This document shows positions 7,107-12,382 of a DNA stretch of 12,382 nt, piece by piece. The stretch spans positions 1 through 12,382 of the forward strand of contig JAAYRN010000227.1 of assembly GCA_012518765.1 (NCBI GenBank), given 5' to 3'. The DNA comes from Bacteroidales bacterium (GTDB lineage Bacteria; Bacteroidota; Bacteroidia; Bacteroidales; WCHB1-69). Position numbers and translations under genes: made by a program. The stretch's first letter is position 1. Every line of letters starts with the position of its first letter. The notes beneath the pieces were generated by a model. It was not told the origin of the DNA, searched no databases, and saw nothing but the letters and a program-made list of their open reading frames with translations.

Positions 7107-8195
7107 CACAAAACGAATCGATAAAATCATTAAATCAACGCGTAATAGAGTTAAGGAGGTGTCTTTGACATTGACAACAAACTACAAACTATCAGTCAAT
7201 TAGAAGAAAAAACTCAACAAGCTGACTTTTGGGATAATCCTTCCCAAGCCGAAAAAGAATTTAAAAAAATACAAGCTATAAAATCGTGGACTAATCAATT
7301 TGAAGAAACTCACAATTTGGTTAGTGAAGCACAAATTGCTTTTGAATTTTTAGAATCGGAAGAAATGGAGGAAGAAGAATATGTATCTATTCTAAATAAA
7401 GCTATAGAAGCTGTTGAAGCTCTTGAATTTAAAAATATGATGAACGATGAAGAAGACAAATTAGGTGCTTTGGTTACCATCAATTCAGGGGCAGGAGGCA
7501 CTGAAAGTCAGGATTGGGCTGAAATGCTTTTACGCATGTATGTACGCTGGGGAGAAAATAAAAAATTCAAGGTTAAGGAGTTAGATTATCTTGAAGGAGA
7601 TGTTGCAGGTATTAAATCGGCTACTATCGAAATAGAGGGGGCTTATGCTTATGGAAATTTAAAGGGAGAATCGGGAGTACATCGCTTGGTGCGTCTTTCA
7701 CCTTTTGATGCTGCTAACAAGCGACATACATCATTTGCTTCTGTTTTTGTATACCCCATGATAGACGACAGCATTGTCATTGAAATTAATCCCTCCGAAA
7801 TCAGTTGGGATACCTTCCGTTCGGGAGGACCTGGAGGGCAAAATGTAAACAAAGTTGAAACGGCTGTTCGTTTACATCACCATCCTTCGGGTATTATAGT
7901 TGAGTGCCAAGAAACTCGTTCTCAACTACAAAACAAAGAAAAGGCAATGCGTATGTTAAAATCACGCTTATACGAACAAGAATTGCAAAGAAAACATGAA
8001 AAAATCAGCGAAATAGAAAACAATAAAAAAAAGATAGAATGGGGTTCGCAAATCAGAAGTTATACGCTTCATCCATACAAATTGGTAAAAGACACCCGAA
8101 CCAATTTGGAAATATCAAATACTCAGGCTGTTTTAGACGGAGATATTGATAGCTTTTTAAAAACTTATTTAATGCAATTTGGTAGAAATTCTTAA
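7103..8195 (+). CDS. prfB: Peptide chain release factor 2, with programmed +1 frameshift
   Basis: The gene starts at ATG 7103, overlapping the recX stop. Zero-frame translation gives 21 residues and meets TGA at 7166-7168. Reading continues in the +1 frame from GAC at 7167 to the stop at 8195, giving 363 residues, close to E. coli RF2 (365). The region before 7317 belongs to this gene: the joined reading has the expected helical N-terminal domain. Conserved landmarks in joined numbering are the SPF stop-codon-recognition tripeptide at 199-201 and the GGQ peptidyl-hydrolysis motif at 244-246 (SGGPGGQNVNKVETAV). RF2 recognises UAA and UGA in the ribosomal A site and releases the peptide. The in-frame UGA gives autoregulation: low RF2 favours the frameshift and more RF2. 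It is probably cotranscribed with recX. A simple sequencing error is unlikely, because every element of the known frameshift site is present. Confidence 0.95.
7154..7169 (+). promoter_or_regulatory. prfB programmed +1 frameshift site
   Basis: AGGAGG (7154-7159), a 3-base spacer TGT, then CTT TGA C (7163-7169). This is the canonical arrangement: an internal Shine-Dalgarno sequence three bases before the slippery CUU and an in-frame UGA followed by C. The leucine tRNA slips from CUU to UUU, and GAC becomes the next codon. The downstream frame matches RF2 throughout. Confidence 0.95.
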
Positions 8196-8217
8196 TTAAC
8201 GTAATAAAAAAATAATG

Positions 8218-8225
8218 TAATTTTG
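8218..8225 (+). promoter_or_regulatory. Predicted -7 element for the cdsA-psd-exonuclease genes
   Basis: TAATTTTG is a perfect TAnnTTTG match in the 71-base gap between prfB and cdsA, 41 bases before the cdsA start. No TTG-like -33 element was found at 19-20 bases upstream, so strength is uncertain. Confidence 0.55.
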
Positions 8226-8266
8226 CGTTTGCAAATAAACACAGCTTTATTATATAACAACAAGAG

Positions 8267-9097
8267 ATGAAAAATTTAATTATAAGAACAATCACAGGTG
8301 TTTTATTTATTGCTGTCATTGTATTTTCTGTTATTAGCAATCCCCTTGTTTTGTTTAATATCTTTTTTATATTTGCGTGCATAGGATTGTACGAATATAA
8401 AAATTTATTAAAAATCAAAAACATAGATTTAGGAATACCTTTTTATATAGTGGCTATTATCGTTTATATTCTCATAGGCTATGCTCCCCTGTGGGAACAT
8501 ACTACCGCTAAAAAAGTAATTCCTTTTGCATTATTAATCTCACTGTCTGTGTTTTCTTTAATTGCCTTATTTCGAGAAAAAGAAAAATCTGCCTTAGCAT
8601 ATATAGCATCTTCTGTAGGTGGCATTATTTTTATTGCGATTCCTTTTGCATTAATCAATCACTTTGTTTGGATAAACAAAGGCAAAATATTGTTATTGTC
8701 CGTATTTATTTTAATATGGGCTTACGACACATTGGCTTATTGCATTGGGAGTTTGATAGGGAAACATCCTTTTTCTCCTCGTATATCTCCCAAAAAAACA
8801 TGGGAAGGAGCTATAGGCTCTGCTTTATCCACATTAATTATTTCGTATTTTTTTATTTATATTTTCCCTTCAATCAGCGAACTACATTCTATTAATTCCT
8901 TTAAATGGATAGGCTTAGCCAGTATCATTATCGTTACAGGAACATTGGGAGATTTAGTAGAATCTATGTTTAAAAGAGCACTTAATGTCAAGGATACAGG
9001 ATATATTTTGCCGGGACACGGAGGAATACTTGATCGCTTTGATTCTTTGTTGTTTGCTATTCCTTTTATTTTGTTTTATTTATTTATTATCATTTAA
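8267..9097 (+). CDS. cdsA: Phosphatidate cytidylyltransferase (CDP-diglyceride synthase)
   Basis: 276 residues with about seven or eight hydrophobic membrane segments (for example 4-22, 27-42, 58-72, 84-101, 113-132, 141-158, 182-200, 214-226 and 261-276), an inner-membrane enzyme. The C-terminal half carries the CdsA signature: WAYDTLAYCIGSLIGKH (151-167), SPKKTWEG (174-181), GDLVESMFKR (228-237) and KDTGYILPGHGGILDRFDS (242-260), the last including acidic residues that bind metal and substrate. It makes CDP-diacylglycerol from phosphatidate and CTP, the precursor of all bacterial phosphoglycerides. The next gene, psd, lies 27 bases downstream and acts later in the same pathway; the intervening enzyme PssA is not encoded in the window. 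A likely promoter sits at 8218. The start has AAGAG nearby, a weak Shine-Dalgarno-like sequence. Confidence 0.93.
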   Translation: MKNLIIRTITGVLFIAVIVFSVISNPLVLFNIFFIFACIGLYEYKNLLKIKNIDLGIPFYIVAIIVYILIGYAPLWEHTTAKKVIPFALLISLSVFSLIALFREKEKSALAYIASSVGGIIFIAIPFALINHFVWINKGKILLLSVFILIWAYDTLAYCIGSLIGKHPFSPRISPKKTWEGAIGSALSTLIISYFFIYIFPSISELHSINSFKWIGLASIIIVTGTLGDLVESMFKRALNVKDTGYILPGHGGILDRFDSLLFAIPFILFYLFIII

Positions 9098-9124
9098 TCA
9101 AATACACATAAAATTTATCATTAC

Positions 9125-9781
9125 ATGAGAGTACACAGAGAAGGTTATCGCATCATTGTCAGTGTTTTTGCTATATTGGTTGTTGCCTCTGCTTTGGTAA
9201 CGGCTAATACAGAATCGAAAATACCACAATTTATTATGTATGGATTTTCGATTGCCTTTTTTTATTTTATTATTCGTTTTTTTCGTGTTCCCAAAAGACA
9301 TATCACCAAAGACGACAACGTTATTTACTGCCCCGCCGACGGCACCATAGTGGTAATGGAAGAAATAGACGAAGATAAATTTTTCCACGATAAACGAATG
9401 AAAATATCTATTTTCATGTCGCCTTTCAACGTACATGTCAACTCCTATCCTATTTCAGGAACGGTCAAAAAAGTTCATTATTATCCTGGCAAACACATGG
9501 TGGCATGGTATCCCAAATCCTCCGATTTAAACGAACATTCCTGTACACTAATTGAGCATAAAAATGGTGAAACAGTAATGGTTAAACAAATAGCTGGTAT
9601 GGTAGCCAGACGTGTGGTTTGCTACGCTAAAGAAGGCGAAGAAGTACACCAAGGTGATGAAATAGGTATTATTAAAATGGGTTCTCGTGTAGACATTATA
9701 CTACCTCTCAACGTACGTGTTGATGTAGAAATGGGCGAGTCTGTACGTTCTAAAAAAACCATTTTAGCTTATTTTGAATAA
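9125..9781 (+). CDS. psd: Phosphatidylserine decarboxylase proenzyme (short form)
   Basis: 218 residues, the short PSD type rather than the roughly 320-residue E. coli type. Two hydrophobic segments (about 10-26 and 34-52) anchor it to the inner membrane. Next come PADGTIVV with Asp72 and SIFMSPFNVHVNSYP with His104, which align with the Asp and His of the self-cleavage triad. Near the C-terminus GIIKMGSRVDIILP contains the Gly186-Ser187 cleavage point. Cleavage turns Ser187 into the pyruvoyl cofactor at the head of the small alpha subunit (about 32 residues). The enzyme decarboxylates phosphatidylserine to phosphatidylethanolamine. It follows cdsA by 27 bases and precedes the exonuclease gene by 27, so all three are probably cotranscribed. 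The triad assignment rests on family alignment from memory; the GS site itself is clear. Confidence 0.93.
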   Translation: MRVHREGYRIIVSVFAILVVASALVTANTESKIPQFIMYGFSIAFFYFIIRFFRVPKRHITKDDNVIYCPADGTIVVMEEIDEDKFFHDKRMKISIFMSPFNVHVNSYPISGTVKKVHYYPGKHMVAWYPKSSDLNEHSCTLIEHKNGETVMVKQIAGMVARRVVCYAKEGEEVHQGDEIGIIKMGSRVDIILPLNVRVDVEMGESVRSKKTILAYFE

Positions 9782-9808
9782 TTATATTACTCACAAAAAA
9801 ACTTTATT

Positions 9809-10525
9809 ATGATTAAATCTACTGCTTTAGAATCTATTCTTTTTTTAGACGTTGAAACCGTTTCGGCTCAGCCTTCTTATGCTTCTTTATCACCCAGAAT
9901 GCAAGCCTTGTGGGATAAAAAAGCAAGTTACCTACAAAAAAACGAAACCGACACCCCTGAAAGTTTGTACTCACGAGCTGGTATTTATGCTGAATTTGGA
10001 AAAATTGTTTGTATTTCAGTTGCTTATATACATTCAAACAAAATTCGTATCAAATCTTTTTATGGAGATGACGAAAAAGAAATTCTCTCTGATTTTGCTA
10101 CTCTTTTACAACAACATTATCATAAAAGCCACCACAGACTTTGTGCTCACAACGGCAAAGAATTTGACTTTCCCTACCTATGTAGACGCATGCTTGTAAA
10201 TGGCATTTCGATACCATTTATTTTAGATGTTGCAGGCAAAAAACCTTGGGAAACAAGTTTTTTAGACACAATGGACTTGTGGCGTTTTGGCGATTATAAA
10301 AACTACACTTCCCTCGATTTGTTAGCAGCTATTTTCGATATAGATTCACCCAAAAATGACATAGACGGAAGTATGGTTAGCGAATGTTATTGGAAAAATA
10401 AAGAGTTAGAGCGAATAAAAAAATACTGCGAAAAAGACGTAATAACGCTCATTAAAATCTATTTAGCCTATATGGGTAAAAGAGTACCTGAAGACATTCA
10501 ACTTGAAATTGAGCATCTTACTTAA
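9809..10525 (+). CDS. Predicted DEDDy 3'-5' exonuclease (PolB-like proofreading fold)
   Basis: 238 residues with an RNase H-like exonuclease fold. Exo I is ILFLDVETV with Asp14 and Glu16; Exo II is LCAHNGKEFDFPYLCRR with Asn115 and Asp120; Exo III is KKYCEKDV with Tyr206 and Asp210, the Y-x3-D form that marks the DEDDy class. The segment SFLDTMDLWRFGDYKNYTSLDLLAAIFDID resembles PF10108, stand-alone exonucleases related to the proofreading domain of family B DNA polymerases. No polymerase domain is attached. All catalytic residues are present, so activity on DNA or RNA ends is likely, but the cellular role is unknown. It is the third gene after cdsA and psd, with a 27-base gap and no promoter seen, so coexpression with lipid genes is probably a matter of position. 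Its stop codon is only 3 bases from that of the converging pcm gene. Confidence 0.85.
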   Translation: MIKSTALESILFLDVETVSAQPSYASLSPRMQALWDKKASYLQKNETDTPESLYSRAGIYAEFGKIVCISVAYIHSNKIRIKSFYGDDEKEILSDFATLLQQHYHKSHHRLCAHNGKEFDFPYLCRRMLVNGISIPFILDVAGKKPWETSFLDTMDLWRFGDYKNYTSLDLLAAIFDIDSPKNDIDGSMVSECYWKNKELERIKKYCEKDVITLIKIYLAYMGKRVPEDIQLEIEHLT

Positions 10526-10528
10526 ATA

Positions 10529-11167
10529 TCACTCATAACTTTCAACCATAGGTACAAAACGAAAAGAACCATGATGGGTGGTTTCATATTTATCTTCCGA
10601 AACACGAATTATTTTAGTCATAGTTTGTGTGTTATCTCCTACAGGAACCACCATAATACCACCTACCTTGAGTTGAGATAGTAGTTTTTGAGGAACCTCG
10701 GGAGCTCCACAGGTAACCACTATGCCATCGTAAGGAGCAAACTCATTCCAACCCAAATAACCATCTCCATATTTAGCCGCTATGTTAAAATAAAGTTTTT
10801 CAAATATTTTTTTGGTTTCCTCGTAAATATGTTTATGACGTTCAATAGTATACACATAGGCACCTAATTTTTTCAAAATCACAGCTTGATAACCCGATCC
10901 TGTGCCTATTTCAAGAATGCGTTTATTTTTGCTTACCTCCAATAACTGAGTTTGCATAGCTACTGTATATGGTTGAGAAATAGTCTGTTTACAAGCTATA
11001 GGAAGGGGTGTGTCCTCATACGCATGTCCGTATAAAGATTGAGGAACAAAAAAATGACGGGGTATTTCATTAAAAGCCTCTAAAATCTGTACATCATCAA
11101 CACCCTTTCTTTTTAAGTCTTCTACCATTTGCTTGCGTAAACCCTTGTCTTTTAAAGTATCTATCAT
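10529..11167 (-). CDS. pcm: Protein-L-isoaspartate O-methyltransferase
   Basis: 212 residues, normal for the family. The N-terminus has the PCMT substrate-side region: IPRHFFVP, then PLPIACKQTISQPYTVA (55-70) with the conserved TISQPY. The SAM-binding motif is ILEIGTGSGYQ at 84-94, followed by VYTIER (105-110), which holds the ribose-binding acidic residue, then YDGIVVTCGAPEVP and LLSQLKVGGIMVVPVG. The C-terminus ends in RFVPMVES, a typical PCMT feature. It methylates L-isoaspartyl residues in damaged proteins, starting their repair. Its promoter region overlaps that of the neighbouring rightward oxidoreductase gene. At its 3' end it converges with the exonuclease gene across 3 bases. No sequence oddities were seen. 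Confidence 0.95.
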   Translation of the reverse strand: MIDTLKDKGLRKQMVEDLKRKGVDDVQILEAFNEIPRHFFVPQSLYGHAYEDTPLPIACKQTISQPYTVAMQTQLLEVSKNKRILEIGTGSGYQAVILKKLGAYVYTIERHKHIYEETKKIFEKLYFNIAAKYGDGYLGWNEFAPYDGIVVTCGAPEVPQKLLSQLKVGGIMVVPVGDNTQTMTKIIRVSEDKYETTHHGSFRFVPMVESYE

Positions 11168-11207
11168 ATATCTATTCCCCTTTATTTCTTTGTATTCAAA
11201 ATAATGT

Positions 11208-11223
11208 TACTTTTGCAAAAATA
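11208..11223. promoter_or_regulatory. Back-to-back overlapping -7 elements for pcm and the rightward oxidoreductase gene
   Basis: On the plus strand TACTTTTG (11208-11215) is a perfect TAnnTTTG box, with TTTC (11185-11188; consensus TTTG) 19 bases upstream. On the minus strand TATTTTTG (11223 to 11216) is also perfect, though no good -33 was found. The two abut within one near-palindrome centred on TTTTGCAAAA, so polymerase should not occupy both at once. Rightward transcripts would start near 11221, leftward ones near 11210. Confidence 0.6.
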
Positions 11224-11233
11224 AAAAAAAAAA
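11223..11233 (+). repeat. Run of 11 adenines at the predicted transcript start
   Basis: Eleven consecutive A residues fill most of the 5' leader of the gene at 11245. They begin within a few bases of the start site predicted from the -7 box at 11208-11215. Confidence 0.85.
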
Positions 11234-11244
11234 CAAGATAAATC

Positions 11245-12231
11245 ATGAAAATAGGTGTTTTTGGTGCAGGTCATTTGGGAAAAATACACATTAAATGTTT
11301 GAAAAACATTGAAAACATAGACATTGTAGGTTTTTACGATTCTAATTCCGAGGTAAGAAAAGAAATTTCAAATGCATACGGAATAATAGCCTTTGAAAAT
11401 GCCCATCAACTCATCGAAAAATGCGATGCCATCGATATAGTTACTCCAACTTTATCGCATCACCAAGTAGCTATGAAAGCATTAAAAGCCAACAAGCATG
11501 TTTTTATTGAAAAGCCGATAACAGCCAGTTTATCAGAAGCCAAAGAAATACTTGACTACTCCGAACAAAATCATTTAAAAGTACAAATAGGACATGTGGA
11601 GCGTTTCAACGACGCTTTTTTAGGGGCTAAAAACTTTATTAATAATCCTATGTTTATCGAAAGTCATCGCTTGGCTGGTTTCAATCCACGCGGTACCGAC
11701 GTGTCGGTTGTATTAGATTTAATGATACACGATATTGATATCGTTCTTCACATAGTCGATTCACCTATAAAACACATAAGCGCCAGTGGTGTAGCTATTG
11801 TAAGCGATACTCCCGACATTGCCAACGCTCGTATTGAGTTTGAAAATGGCTGTACCGCTAACTTAACCGCAAGCCGTATTTCTATGAAAAATATGCGAAG
11901 AACACGTATCTTTCAAAAAAACGCCTACATCACTGTCGATTTTCTTGAAAAACAAACCAATATTATGCGTATTCGTGATTATACCCCCGAAGACGATTCT
12001 GACCTACTTCCTTTAATTATAGATTTAGGTGAAAAAAGAGGGAAAAAACGTATTTTTATAGATACTCCCCAAAAAACAAACATAAACGCCATTGAAATGG
12101 AACTTCGTCTATTTATAGATAGTATCGTAAACAATACCCCCTGCGAGGTTTCAGTGTACGACGGCTACAAAGCCTTAGACGTTGCTTATCAAATTATTGA
12201 TAAATTCATACCGACTACTCCCCTTGTTTAA
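11245..12231 (+). CDS. Gfo/Idh/MocA family oxidoreductase (conserved in Bacteroidota)
   Basis: 328 residues. The N-terminal Rossmann domain has GAGHLGKIH (7-15) and the EKP motif with Lys90 (89-91); GHVERFN follows at 116-122. The C-terminal domain holds SHRLAGFNPRGTDVSVVLDLMIHDIDIVLHIV (140-171), where His162-Asp163 occupy the usual catalytic position, and then ANARIEFENGCTANLTASRIS. From memory, close relatives are widespread in Bacteroidota, usually named only as Gfo/Idh/MocA or MviM-like oxidoreductases. The enzyme should use NAD(P) on a sugar or nucleotide-sugar substrate; a UDP-GlcNAc 3-dehydrogenase (GnnA-like) role is possible but not shown by the sequence. It is a different sub-type from the oxidoreductase at 3101-4060. 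It is transcribed from the overlapping divergent promoter at 11208 and followed, after 110 bases, by a probable glycosyltransferase gene, which is mildly consistent with sugar metabolism. Confidence 0.88.
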   Translation: MKIGVFGAGHLGKIHIKCLKNIENIDIVGFYDSNSEVRKEISNAYGIIAFENAHQLIEKCDAIDIVTPTLSHHQVAMKALKANKHVFIEKPITASLSEAKEILDYSEQNHLKVQIGHVERFNDAFLGAKNFINNPMFIESHRLAGFNPRGTDVSVVLDLMIHDIDIVLHIVDSPIKHISASGVAIVSDTPDIANARIEFENGCTANLTASRISMKNMRRTRIFQKNAYITVDFLEKQTNIMRIRDYTPEDDSDLLPLIIDLGEKRGKKRIFIDTPQKTNINAIEMELRLFIDSIVNNTPCEVSVYDGYKALDVAYQIIDKFIPTTPLV

Positions 12232-12240
12232 ACAACGACC

Positions 12241-12248
12241 TAATTTTG
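12241..12248 (+). promoter_or_regulatory. -7-like element (upstream of two) before the 3'-truncated glycosyltransferase gene
   Basis: TAATTTTG is a perfect TAnnTTTG match 9 bases after the oxidoreductase stop codon. A TTG at 12224-12226 is too close (14 bases) to be a standard -33. Transcription from here would begin near 12254, upstream of all three CCATTAG-type repeats. Confidence 0.35.
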
Positions 12249-12267
12249 TTGCAATATAATCCCAAAT

Positions 12268-12335
12268 TGTCCATTAGCCTAACATGTTTTTTTTGATTAT
12301 TTTTGTCATCATAATTTTCTAATGGACACCATTAG
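12268..12335. repeat. Three CCATTAG copies forming alternative inverted repeats
   Basis: TGTCCATTAG (12268-12277) is perfectly complementary to CTAATGGACA (12319-12328), a 10-bp stem with a 41-base loop. The same CTAATGG (12319-12325) also pairs perfectly with CCATTAG at 12329-12335 across a 3-base loop. The two pairings exclude each other. The tight hairpin ends 6 bases before the next start codon. There is no following T run, so it is not an obvious intrinsic terminator. Confidence 0.8.
12298..12305 (+). promoter_or_regulatory. -7-like element (downstream of two) before the 3'-truncated glycosyltransferase gene
   Basis: TATTTTTG is a second perfect TAnnTTTG match, 36 bases before the ATG at 12342. 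No -33 element was found at the right distance. A start near 12311 would give a leader of about 30 bases that begins just before the 7-bp hairpin. Confidence 0.4.
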
Positions 12336-12341
12336 GAATTT

Positions 12342-12382
12342 ATGAGTAAAAACTGTTTATTATCAGTGTATTGTATCACATT
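12342..12382 (+). CDS. Start of a probable family 2 glycosyltransferase (3' truncated)
   Basis: An ATG at 12342 opens a frame that stays open to the window edge: 13 codons reading MSKNCLLSVYCIT. The pattern LLSVYCIT closely resembles the first beta strand of GT-A glycosyltransferases of family 2, which typically begin with a few residues, then SV.CITYNHE. A short AGGA (12334-12337) precedes the start, overlapping the end of a 7-bp hairpin. Only 13 residues are visible, so the identification rests on this single motif. The neighbouring oxidoreductase gene is compatible with a sugar-related role. Confidence 0.5.
   Translation, partial: MSKNCLLSVYCIT

Noticed and set aside
7166..7168. Apparent nonsense mutation or frameshift making prfB a pseudogene
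   Set aside because: The TGA sits within a complete canonical +1 frameshift signal and both frames join into a normal-length RF2 with SPF and GGQ intact.
8192..8199. Palindrome TTAATTAA after prfB as a terminator
   Set aside because: A pure AT 8-base palindrome with no loop or T run is too weak to call a terminator.
8053..8424. 123-residue minus-strand open frame spanning the prfB end and cdsA start
   Set aside because: It is antisense to two firm genes and across their promoter gap, and its translation has no recognisable features.
9098..9436. 112-residue minus-strand open frame opposite psd
   Set aside because: It mirrors the conserved psd coding sequence and has no homology pattern of its own.

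Overview
The window looks like chromosomal DNA of a low-GC member of the Bacteroidota, possibly Bacteroidales or Flavobacteriia; I cannot place it more finely. Three things point that way. Recognisable proteins are of Bacteroidota types (a DUF4249 lipoprotein, a 500-residue sugar transferase of a characteristic layout, a conserved Gfo/Idh/MocA protein). Almost no start codon has a Shine-Dalgarno sequence. Several gene starts are preceded by the TAnnTTTG -7 element of the Bacteroidota primary sigma factor.

Left part (1-5390, all minus strand). The window opens inside an Mrr-type restriction endonuclease gene that runs off the left edge. Next to it, transcribed leftwards from a promoter near 5530, is a four-gene surface-polysaccharide operon. 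In transcription order it encodes a UDP-sugar 6-dehydrogenase (WbpA type), a Gfo/Idh/MocA 3-dehydrogenase (WbpB type), a left-handed beta-helix N-acetyltransferase (WbpD type) and a membrane sugar-phosphate transferase. The first three resemble steps towards UDP-2,3-diacetamido-2,3-dideoxy-glucuronate or a related sugar, but the WbpE-type aminotransferase is absent here. The sugar transferase is unusual: four membrane helices, then what looks like half a methyltransferase fold, then the phosphoglycosyl transferase core without the usual re-entrant membrane helix.

Middle part (5391-10525, all plus strand). A 314-base divergent promoter region leads to a DUF4249 lipoprotein, recX and prfB, closely spaced. 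recX and prfB overlap by ATGA, and prfB carries a canonical programmed +1 frameshift, so the full 363-residue RF2 starts at 7103. A new promoter then drives cdsA, psd and a DEDDy 3'-5' exonuclease. cdsA and psd are first and last steps of phosphatidylethanolamine synthesis; pssA is not in the window.

Right part (10529-12382). pcm (protein-isoaspartate methyltransferase) runs leftwards and converges on the exonuclease gene with only 3 bases between them. Its promoter region is shared, back to back, with a rightward Gfo/Idh/MocA oxidoreductase gene; the two -7 boxes overlap. After that gene come two further -7 boxes, three copies of CCATTAG forming alternative hairpins, and the first 13 codons of what looks like a family 2 glycosyltransferase.

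No tRNA, rRNA, CRISPR array, insertion sequence or clear intrinsic terminator was seen. Most of the window is ordinary housekeeping and envelope biosynthesis. The best leads are the sugar transferase architecture, the SD-dependent prfB frameshift in an otherwise SD-poor genome, and the competing hairpins at the right end.
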